This document shows, piece by piece, positions 1-4,866 of a stretch of DNA of 5,510 bases. Below the pieces are notes generated by a model. The model did no database searches, was not told the origin of the DNA, and was given only the letters and a program-made list of their open reading frames with translations. How positions within the stretch are numbered: position 1 is the first letter of the stretch; each line of letters opens with the position of its first letter. The position numbers were made by a program, and so were the translations under genes. The DNA comes from Lachnospiraceae bacterium. Its GTDB lineage: Bacteria > Bacillota > Clostridia > Lachnospirales > Lachnospiraceae. The stretch spans positions 1 through 5,510 of the forward strand of contig JAFTXF010000087.1 of NCBI GenBank assembly GCA_017461685.1, given 5' to 3'.

Positions 1-145
1 GGCTTCGTTAACATCCATTTTCAAAGAATATCCTGTTCCATCTGAAATACGATGTTTTCAGATGGTTTATTAAGGTTACCCATTTTTACATAATCAAAAA
101 ATTTCCAAAAACCTCTTGACTATTTATAGTTTGTCACCTCCAACC
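1..145 (-). other. 5' leader of a transcript leaving the window to the left
   Basis: This stretch follows the minus-strand promoter at 152-180 and should be the transcribed leader of a gene beyond the left edge. A strong SD-like GGAGGTGA lies at 134-141 on the minus strand, but no ATG, GTG or TTG sits at normal distance after it; an ATA is where a start would fall. A 20-codon ORF runs from an ATG at 83 to a TGA at 21, beginning MGNLNKPSENIVF. Two nucleotides after that stop comes another ATG (16-18) opening MDVNEA and running off the edge, with only a weak, distant AGGA ahead of it. I recognise neither peptide. The true start of the downstream gene cannot be fixed from these bases. No known riboswitch was recognised. 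Confidence 0.35.
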
Positions 146-151
146 ACATAT

Positions 152-180
152 AGTATACCCTAATTTTTACAAAATTTCAA
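152..180 (-). promoter_or_regulatory. Sigma-A type promoter reading leftwards
   Basis: Read on the minus strand, a TTGAAA -35 hexamer (175-180) is followed by a 17-nt spacer and a TATACT -10 hexamer (152-157). Each hexamer differs from consensus at one position and the spacing is optimal. Initiation is expected near 145-147. The promoter lies beyond the spoVG terminator and so starts a separate transcript whose gene is outside the window. A perfect inverted repeat ends three bases upstream of the -35 element. Confidence 0.7.
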
Positions 181-183
181 TAA

Positions 184-208
184 GTTTTGCGATTACAAAT
201 CGCAAAAC
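184..208. repeat. Perfect 25-bp inverted repeat (11-bp arms)
   Basis: GTTTTGCGATT at 184-194 is repeated as its exact reverse complement at 198-208, around a 3-nt centre (ACA). It lies between the spoVG terminator and the -35 hexamer of the leftward promoter. As RNA it would form a stable hairpin, but on the minus strand it is followed by TTATTGAAATTTT rather than a clean U-run, so it is not an obvious terminator. Its place just upstream of the -35 also suits an operator or activator site. Which role applies cannot be decided from sequence. Confidence 0.6.
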
Positions 209-216
209 AACGCAGC

Positions 217-252
217 AAAAAAGGACTGCTTAATCCCAATAACAGTCCTTTT
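217..252 (-). terminator. Intrinsic terminator after spoVG
   Basis: On the minus strand, AAAAGGACTG (243-252) pairs with CAGTCCTTTT (219-228) across a 14-nt loop. The descending arm runs into a stretch of six T residues (217-222). It begins 31 nt after the spoVG stop codon and should end the glgC-glgD-spoVG transcript. The A-tract/T-tract symmetry means it could also work on the opposite strand. Confidence 0.85.
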
Positions 253-283
253 GCTTATCTCTCTTATCCTTTTAACTTTGCAG

Positions 284-550
284 TTACATTTCTTCATCAG
301 AAGCTTTTTCATAAGCTTCTAAGATGATGTTCTGTAACATAACTCTGGTCTCAGAGTTGATAGGATGTGCAGTGTCACGGTATTCACCGTCTGCGCCTTT
401 CTTACTCGGCATAGCGATGAATAAGCCTTTTTCCCCTTCAATAATCTTGATATCATGTACTACAAAAACATCGTCAATAGTGATTGAAGCAACAGCTCTC
501 ATCTTGCTATCCGTATCGACCTTGCGCACACGTACATCTGTAATTCTCAT
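284..550 (-). CDS. spoVG: SpoVG family nucleic-acid-binding regulator
   Basis: An 88-residue protein that matches SpoVG almost throughout: [19 protein letters not shown] at the N-terminus, then the conserved core [20 protein letters not shown] (residues 30-49) and the [15 protein letters not shown] segment (55-69). It is slightly shorter than the 97-residue B. subtilis protein because the acidic tail is short. SpoVG proteins are small cytoplasmic dimers that bind DNA and RNA and affect sporulation, septation, capsule or virulence genes depending on species. An in-frame ATG lies further upstream at 616, but the start at 550 is preferred. It has an AGGAGG SD site nine bases upstream, and homologues begin at this methionine. 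It lies 43 nt after glgD in the same direction and is followed by a terminator, so it is the last gene of the glycogen operon. A sigma-H-like motif in the end of glgD may give it separate control. Confidence 0.97.
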   Translation of the reverse strand: MRITDVRVRKVDTDSKMRAVASITIDDVFVVHDIKIIEGEKGLFIAMPSKKGADGEYRDTAHPINSETRVMLQNIILEAYEKASDEEM

Positions 551-593
551 CTTATGGTCCTCCTGGAAATACGACTTCCTTAAAGTCCTATGT

Positions 594-1709
594 TCACACA
601 TGTTTGTCGCTGTCATTCATGACAAGCTTGATTTCATCCTGTCCAACCAATGTAGAATTTGCACGAATGGTATCCCTGCTCTCAACGATACAGTTCTCGA
701 TGTACGTATTGTCCCCAATATATACATCATTTAATATAATCGAATTCTTAATCGTAACGTTATTGCCCACGTATACCTTTCTGAAGATTACAGAATCCTC
801 TACTTTACCGTTTATGATACATCCGCTTGCAACAAGACTGTTCTTTACAGAACTGCCTGTGTTGTATTTAGCCGGAGCTAAATCCTCTTCCTTCGTATAA
901 ACGTCCGGATAGGTCTTAAAGAAATAATCTCTGACCTCCTTCTTCAAGAAATCCATATTGGTCTTGAAGTAATCCTCCACGCTTGCGATATTTGCCCAGT
1001 AATCCTTGATCTCGTAGCCGTAAATCTTCTTTACATCCTTGTAACGCACTAATACGTCACGTACAAAATCATATCTGCCTTCCTCTGCGCACTGCTCCAA
1101 AATCTCAATGAGCTGGCGTCTGCGCATGATGTAAATACCGCAGGAAATATTGCGGCTCTTTACTGCCAAAGGCTTCTCCTCTAATTCAGTAATACGGCCT
1201 GCTTCGTCCATGCTGAGTACACCGTAACGATCAATTCTCACGTCATCCGGCATACGCTTGTATGCAATGGTAATATCCGCTTTATTCTTAATATGTGCGT
1301 CCAGCATGGCATTGTAGTCCATCTTGTATACACAGTCACCAGATGCAATGATCGCATATGGCTCATGGCTTTCTTTCAGGTTCCAGAGCGCCTGATACAT
1401 AGCGTCCGCTGTGCCGCGGTACCAGCTGGAGTTTTCTTCTGTAATAACCGGAGTAAGTACGCTTAGACCGCCCTGCTTACGTCCGAAATCCCACCACTTG
1501 GAGGAACTTAAATGTCTGTTTAAGCTTCTTGCATTGTACTGGGTCAGTACACAAACCGTCTCGATACCGGAATTCGTCATATTGCTCAGGGCAAAGTCAA
1601 TCGCTCTGTAACTGCCCGCAATCGGCATAGCACTGATCGCTCTGTTCTTGGCCAAAACCTTCATTCGGAAACTGTTGCCGCCTGCTAAAATAATACCTAT
1701 TGCTCTCAT
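594..1709 (-). CDS. glgD: GlgD, regulatory subunit of ADP-glucose pyrophosphorylase
   Basis: This 371-residue protein is the GlgD partner of GlgC in Firmicutes. It has the nucleotidyltransferase fold (about 1-240) and a C-terminal left-handed beta-helix with hexapeptide-like repeats (about 285-360, e.g. [20 protein letters not shown]). Compared with GlgC, the N-terminal signature has decayed. GGxGxRLxxLT is [11 protein letters not shown] here (residues 10-20), and the KPAV segment is ISAM (25-28). The [11 protein letters not shown] region with D125 and the EEKP motif (177-180) remain. In studied Firmicutes, GlgD alone is poorly active or inactive and raises the activity of GlgC in a mixed oligomer. 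Its ATG overlaps the glgC stop codon (ATGA) with an AGGTGA SD inside glgC, which points to translational coupling and balanced subunit synthesis. GlgD rather than a second GlgC is supported by the shorter length, the decayed loop and the position after glgC. Confidence 0.95.
   Translation of the reverse strand: MRAIGIILAGGNSFRMKVLAKNRAISAMPIAGSYRAIDFALSNMTNSGIETVCVLTQYNARSLNRHLSSSKWWDFGRKQGGLSVLTPVITEENSSWYRGTADAMYQALWNLKESHEPYAIIASGDCVYKMDYNAMLDAHIKNKADITIAYKRMPDDVRIDRYGVLSMDEAGRITELEEKPLAVKSRNISCGIYIMRRRQLIEILEQCAEEGRYDFVRDVLVRYKDVKKIYGYEIKDYWANIASVEDYFKTNMDFLKKEVRDYFFKTYPDVYTKEEDLAPAKYNTGSSVKNSLVASGCIINGKVEDSVIFRKVYVGNNVTIKNSIILNDVYIGDNTYIENCIVESRDTIRANSTLVGQDEIKLVMNDSDKHV
615..640 (-). 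promoter_or_regulatory. Sigma-H-like promoter candidate before spoVG
   Basis: On the minus strand AGGATGA (core AGGA at 637-640) and GAAT (615-618) are separated by 18 nt, which fits the sigma-H pattern RnAGGAWWW-(11-12)-RnnGAATWW with a few mismatches. It lies within the last codons of glgD, about 65 nt before the spoVG start. B. subtilis spoVG is a classic sigma-H-dependent gene, which makes the match plausible. It overlaps coding sequence and the motif is short, so chance is a real alternative. Confidence 0.35.
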
Positions 1710-2980
1710 GCCTTGTCACCTGCCTTAATTAAAGATTTACCGCTTGCCAAACAATTATCCGGGTAATCCTCTGCAGTTGTGATACCGGAAACTACTACGT
1801 TCTTACCAATCTTGACACCGCTTGGAACAACGGTCTTGTCACCGATACATACCAGACCCTGATTATAGATATGTGGATGTGTCTCATTATCCACCTCTTC
1901 AAAGGCACCCAGAACAACATTATCACCGATACAAACGTCTTCTGAAACAATCGCCTTAGTGATTTCACAGTTCGCACCGATGGTGGTATGGTTCATGATA
2001 ATGGAATCCTTTATCACTGTGCCTTCTTCAATGGTAACGCCACAGCCGATCACGGAATTGATAACCTTACCGTAAATCTGCGTACCTTCACCGATAATAC
2101 ACTTCTGAATCTCACTGTCAGCAGATATGTACTGTGGTGCTAATACGTCAGACTTGGTGTATACTTTCCAGTATTCTTCATAAAGATTGAATTCCGGAAC
2201 CACATCAATAAGCTCCATATTGGCTTCCCAGTAAGAGCTCAAGGTACCTACATCCTTCCAGTAACCTCTGAACTCATATGCATAAAGGGGTGCACCCTGC
2301 TGATGTACATAAGGAATCACGTGCATACCGAAGTCTAAATTCGGCACGTCTTTGTTTAACAGTAATGCTTCTTTTAAAGTCTTCCAGTTAAAAATATAAA
2401 TACCCATGGAAGCTAAATTGCTTCTCGGATTCTTTGGTTTTTCTTCGAAATCAATAATTCTCTTATTCTCATCAGCAATCATAATACCGAAGCGGCTTGC
2501 TTCCTCCCATGGAACAGGCATAACCGCAATGGTACATTCTGCACCGCTCTCCTTATGGAAGTCTAACATTACCTCGTAGTCCATCTTGTAGATGTGGTCG
2601 CCGCCTAAAATCAAAACATATTCCGGATGGAAGCTGTCGATATAATCGATGTTCTGATAAATAGCATTGGCAGTGCCTGTATACCATTCACTGTTCTGGC
2701 TCTTCTCGTAAGGAGGCAGAATACTCACACCTCCGATATTGCGGTCCAAGTCCCACGGAATACCAATGCCGATGTGACTATTCAGTTTGAGTGGCTGATA
2801 CTGGGTTAAAACACCGACAGTATCAATACCGGAATTGATACAGTTACTTAAAGGGAAATCGATAATACGATACTTGCCCCCAAAAGAAACTGCCGGCTTT
2901 GCTACTTTTGTCGTCAGTACACCAAGTCGGCTTCCCTGGCCACCGGCCAACAACATAGCAATCATTTCTTTCTTAATCAT
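1706..2980 (-). CDS. glgC: GlgC, glucose-1-phosphate adenylyltransferase catalytic subunit
   Basis: ATP plus glucose-1-phosphate is converted to ADP-glucose and pyrophosphate, the committed step of bacterial glycogen synthesis in the cytoplasm. All hallmarks are intact in this 424-residue protein. They are the Gly-rich loop [11 protein letters not shown] (13-23), [19 protein letters not shown] (28-46), [12 protein letters not shown] (99-110), [11 protein letters not shown] with catalytic Asp128 (125-135), and FEEKP with Lys181 matching the glucose-1-phosphate lysine of E. coli GlgC. SMGIY (191-195), YWKDVGT and a C-terminal left-handed beta-helix (roughly 290-400) follow. The ATG at 2980 has a GAGGTGAGG SD site (2983-2991); the internal Met6 is a poorer start. 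It is the first gene of glgC-glgD-spoVG and is read from the promoter at 3085-3113 through a leader of about 97 nt. The stop codon overlaps the glgD start. Confidence 0.98.
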   Translation of the reverse strand: MIKKEMIAMLLAGGQGSRLGVLTTKVAKPAVSFGGKYRIIDFPLSNCINSGIDTVGVLTQYQPLKLNSHIGIGIPWDLDRNIGGVSILPPYEKSQNSEWYTGTANAIYQNIDYIDSFHPEYVLILGGDHIYKMDYEVMLDFHKESGAECTIAVMPVPWEEASRFGIMIADENKRIIDFEEKPKNPRSNLASMGIYIFNWKTLKEALLLNKDVPNLDFGMHVIPYVHQQGAPLYAYEFRGYWKDVGTLSSYWEANMELIDVVPEFNLYEEYWKVYTKSDVLAPQYISADSEIQKCIIGEGTQIYGKVINSVIGCGVTIEEGTVIKDSIIMNHTTIGANCEITKAIVSEDVCIGDNVVLGAFEEVDNETHPHIYNQGLVCIGDKTVVPSGVKIGKNVVVSGITTAEDYPDNCLASGKSLIKAGDKA

Positions 2981-3030
2981 GTCCTCACCTCAACCTGTCT
3001 TTTATATTCGCAAACAAATAAAACGCCTAA

Positions 3031-3059
3031 CGGGCTTTACTCCAAAGAGCAAAACCCCG
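3031..3059 (-). promoter_or_regulatory. Possible hairpin in the glgC leader RNA
   Basis: On the minus strand CGGG (3056-3059) pairs with CCCG (3031-3034). Continuing inwards, after a G-G mismatch, come three T-A pairs, a bulged T, and a GCTC/GAGT segment closed by a 4-nt TTTG loop. It would form in the 5' untranslated RNA about 50-80 nt before the glgC start. No strong U-run follows, so a simple terminator is unlikely. It might affect RNA stability or control of glgC, or be incidental. Confidence 0.3.
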
Positions 3060-3084
3060 AACTTTTATTTATCTATGTATGAAA

Positions 3085-3113
3085 AGTATAACACACAAAT
3101 TTGAAAATGTGAA
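3085..3113 (-). promoter_or_regulatory. Sigma-A type promoter of glgC-glgD-spoVG
   Basis: On the minus strand TTCACA (3108-3113, one mismatch to TTGACA) and TATACT (3085-3090, one mismatch to TATAAT) are separated by exactly 17 nt. Initiation is expected near 3078, giving a glgC leader of about 97 nt. This is the best promoter match upstream of the operon. Confidence 0.7.
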
Positions 3114-3194
3114 TAGAATTTACAAACAAATAATTAGTTTTCCAACATTTTCTTGTGTATTTTCCATTATTTTACATGTTCTTTGCATGGATTT

Positions 3195-3202
3195 TTGTCG
3201 AA
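3195..3202 (+). promoter_or_regulatory. Spo0A-type box (TTGTCGAA) between glgC and murC
   Basis: TTGTCGAA matches the Spo0A-binding core TGNCGAA exactly, and the following TTTT fits the AT-rich flank usual for such sites. It lies about 120 bp from both predicted start sites (glgC near 3078, murC near 3319), so it could affect either direction. The same core with the same 3' flank recurs at 4749-4756. An isolated 7-8 bp match can be chance; the recurrence in a second intergenic gap is what raises it. Confidence 0.45.
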
Positions 3203-3283
3203 TTTTACCTCTTTTTAATTTTTTGCGCGATTTTTCTTCTGTAGGCGGGGCTGTTTTCCTCTTATGATTTTGGATTTCCCAAC

Positions 3284-3312
3284 TTGTATTTTGCTATGAA
3301 TCGTTATATAAT
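3284..3312 (+). promoter_or_regulatory. Sigma-A type promoter of murC
   Basis: A perfect TATAAT -10 hexamer (3307-3312) is preceded at 17 nt by TTGTAT (3284-3289), which keeps the key TTG of the -35 element. Initiation is expected near 3319, leaving a leader of about 32 nt. That leader carries the SD sequence AAGAGGA (3338-3344), six T residues before the murC ATG. Confidence 0.7.
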
Positions 3313-3350
3313 TAAAATAATATCAGCAACGTGCTACAAGAGGATTTTTT

Positions 3351-4730
3351 ATGTATCAGATTAATTTTCATAAACCTATTCATATTTATTTCTGCGGCAT
3401 CGGCGGCATCAGTATGTCCGGTCTGGCCGAGATTTTGCACCAGGCAGGCTTTCGTGTATCCGGTTCCGACTGGAAGGAGTCTGACATCACCAGGGCCTTA
3501 GAGGCCAGGGGCATTACCGTTTTTTACGGCGAAGACAGTGCTCACATTACCGATGACATCGACTGTGCTGTTCTTACCGCTGCCGTTCGCGAGGGCAATA
3601 AAGAGCTTCAGGCCATTCGTGACCGGAATATCCCTTATATGTCCAGAGCCGAGCTGTTAGGTCAGATTATGCGCAATTACGCCTGCCCGATTGCGGTAAG
3701 CGGTACCCACGGCAAGACTACCACCACCTCCATGATTGCAGATATTCTCATGGCAGCTGACACAGACCCTACTATCACTGTAGGCGGCATTTTAGAGACC
3801 ATCGGCGGCAATATCCGGGTTGGTAATTCCGATTATTTTGTAACCGAGGCCTGCGAATATACCAACAGCTTTTTAAACTTCTTTCCGAAGATTTCCGTTA
3901 TTTTAAATGTAGAAGAGGATCACCTGGACTTCTTTAAGGATTTGCAGGATATCCGTCATTCCTTCCATACCTTTGCAGGACTTTTACCGGAGGACGGCCT
4001 GCTCATTATTAACGGTGATATTGAAAACTACAAAGAACTGACAGAAGGTCTGACCTGCCGGATAATCAGCTTTGGCAGGGATTCCGACTGTGATTATTAT
4101 CCTTCCGATATCACCTACAATGCATTCGGACACATTTCCGCGACGATTCATACTGCACAGGGCGAGGCTTTTTCCCTTTCCCTGCGTGTACCGGGAGAGC
4201 ACAATTTATACAATGCCATGGCGGCCATTGCTCTGGCAGACTATTTGGGCATCAGCAGGGAATGTTCCTTATCTGCCCTGCAGACCTTTGTAGGCAGTAA
4301 GCGCCGCTTTGAGTACAAGGGCAGTCTGGGAGATATCGCTGTCATTGACGATTATGCACATCATCCAACGGAAATTGCCGCTACGCTGACTGCGGCACAG
4401 AATTACCCGCACAATGATCTCTGGTGTGTATTCCAGCCTCATACCTATACCCGTACCAAGGCATTTATGGATGAGTTTGCACAGGCCCTGTCTCTGGCAG
4501 ACCACGTGGTGCTGGCGGAGATTTATCCTGCCAGGGAAACAGACAATCTGGGCATCAGCTCCAGAGATTTGCAGGCCAAAATCAAAGAACTGGGCAAGGA
4601 AGCTTATTATTTCTCCAGTTTTGACGCCATTGAAAATTTTTTATTAGAAAATCTTATCCACAAGGATATGGTGATAACTATGGGAGCCGGTGATATCGTA
4701 AAAGTGGGCGAAAAACTTTTGGGAATGTGA
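3351..4730 (+). CDS. murC: MurC, UDP-N-acetylmuramate--L-alanine ligase
   Basis: This cytoplasmic, ATP-dependent Mur ligase adds L-alanine to UDP-MurNAc, the first amino acid of the peptidoglycan stem peptide. The 459-residue length is normal for MurC. The N-terminal UDP-binding domain shows HIYFCGIGGISMSGLA (11-26). The central ATPase domain has the P-loop GTHGKTTTT (118-126), followed by TEACEYTNSFL (165-175) and ILNVEEDHLDFF. The C-terminal domain includes PGEHNLYNAMAAIALA, RRFEYKG and DDYAHHPTEI (333-342), then FQPHTYTRT. The CGIGGISMSG and EACEY signatures separate it from MurD, MurE and MurF. The ATG at 3351 has an AAGAGGA SD site and no competing upstream start. It has its own promoter and stands alone rather than in a dcw cluster. 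No convincing terminator follows, so readthrough into the dnaD-like gene is possible. A perfect DnaA box is embedded in the codons near its 3' end. Confidence 0.98.
   Translation: MYQINFHKPIHIYFCGIGGISMSGLAEILHQAGFRVSGSDWKESDITRALEARGITVFYGEDSAHITDDIDCAVLTAAVREGNKELQAIRDRNIPYMSRAELLGQIMRNYACPIAVSGTHGKTTTTSMIADILMAADTDPTITVGGILETIGGNIRVGNSDYFVTEACEYTNSFLNFFPKISVILNVEEDHLDFFKDLQDIRHSFHTFAGLLPEDGLLIINGDIENYKELTEGLTCRIISFGRDSDCDYYPSDITYNAFGHISATIHTAQGEAFSLSLRVPGEHNLYNAMAAIALADYLGISRECSLSALQTFVGSKRRFEYKGSLGDIAVIDDYAHHPTEIAATLTAAQNYPHNDLWCVFQPHTYTRTKAFMDEFAQALSLADHVVLAEIYPARETDNLGISSRDLQAKIKELGKEAYYFSSFDAIENFLLENLIHKDMVITMGAGDIVKVGEKLLGM
4654..4662 (+). promoter_or_regulatory. Perfect DnaA box inside the 3' end of murC
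   Basis: TTATCCACA matches the DnaA-box consensus TTATNCACA exactly, within the codons for the Leu-Ile-His-Lys segment of murC. It is 78 bp upstream of the first box of the intergenic cluster and in the same orientation. Alone it might be chance; its nearness to the cluster makes it worth recording. Confidence 0.5.
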
Positions 4731-4731
4731 C

Positions 4732-4784
4732 TTGTCCACTTTTCCACATTGTCGAATTTTGCCAAATCCACATACTTATCCACA
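4732..4784 (+). promoter_or_regulatory. Tandem DnaA-box-like cluster upstream of the dnaD-like gene
   Basis: Four same-strand sites with a TCCAC core fill this 53-bp stretch: TTGTCCACT (4732-4740, two mismatches), TTTTCCACA (4740-4748, one), AAATCCACA (4764-4772, two) and TTATCCACA (4776-4784, perfect). The first two share one base. The last ends 20 bp before the -35 element of the downstream promoter. DnaA binds such clusters at replication origins, at titration sites and at promoters it regulates. The position before a primosome gene favours promoter control, or a DnaA-binding locus, over a full origin. Confidence 0.65.
4749..4756 (+). promoter_or_regulatory. Spo0A-type box inside the DnaA-box cluster
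   Basis: TTGTCGAA is an exact match to the Spo0A core TGNCGAA and lies between the second and third DnaA-like boxes, about 88 bp upstream of the predicted start of the dnaD-like transcript. Its 3' flank TTTTGCC is nearly identical to that of the box at 3195-3202. Bound Spo0A could compete with DnaA here, as reported at the B. subtilis origin; that role at this site is inference. Confidence 0.5.
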
Positions 4785-4804
4785 TAGCCCCCGAAAAATG
4801 GCTA

Positions 4805-4833
4805 TTTTCAAGGCGAAAAATATGTGTTATACT
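4805..4833 (+). promoter_or_regulatory. Sigma-A type promoter of the dnaD-like gene
   Basis: TTTTCA (4805-4810, four of six matches to TTGACA) and TATACT (4828-4833, five of six to TATAAT) are spaced by 17 nt. Initiation is expected near 4840, about 27 nt before the start codon, leaving room for the AGGTGGA SD site at 4856-4862. A weak -35 next to upstream protein-binding sites suits a regulated promoter. Confidence 0.65.
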
Positions 4834-4866
4834 CGCTCTTGAACCCTTAAAAAGCAGGTGGATTTT

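Larger units (their letters stand above)
2981..3350. other. Divergent glgC/murC intergenic region, 370 bp
   Basis: This AT-rich gap separates leftward glgC from rightward murC and holds no gene that I can support. It contains the glgC SD site and leader hairpin (3031-3059), a leftward promoter (3085-3113), a Spo0A-type box (3195-3202), and the murC promoter (3284-3312) with its SD site (3338-3344). The part from about 3120 to 3280 is T-rich on the plus strand and otherwise featureless apart from the Spo0A-type box. Short open frames here have no SD site and low-complexity translations. Confidence 0.8.

Noticed and set aside
551..616. Upstream in-frame extension of spoVG beginning at 616
   Set aside because: It would overlap the end of glgD and add 22 residues absent from SpoVG homologues; the start at 550 has an AGGAGG SD site at good distance.
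1573..1579. TTCGTCA, a degenerate Spo0A core on the minus strand
   Set aside because: It is inside glgD coding sequence with no promoter nearby; likely chance.
2340..2346. TTCGGCA, a degenerate Spo0A core on the minus strand
   Set aside because: It is inside glgC coding sequence, lacks the TTGTCGAA form and the AT-rich flank; expected by chance.
3079..3267. Rightward 62-codon open frame in the glgC/murC gap
   Set aside because: No SD site, T-rich low-complexity translation, overlaps the glgC promoter and carries the Spo0A-type box; it looks like AT-rich intergenic DNA.
4425..4433. TGTGTATTC as a reverse-strand DnaA box in murC
   Set aside because: Two mismatches, isolated, and over 200 bp from the cluster.
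4784..4809. Six-bp stem ATAGCC/GGCTAT followed by TTTTC as a murC terminator
   Set aside because: Short stem, 10-nt loop and a weak T-run, and it overlaps the last DnaA box and the -35 of the next gene; not strong enough to call.
4732..4866. The murC-dnaD gap as a full chromosomal origin
   Set aside because: No adjacent dnaA/dnaN, no clear AT-rich unwinding region or DnaA-trio pattern seen; a regulatory or titrating DnaA site is more economical.
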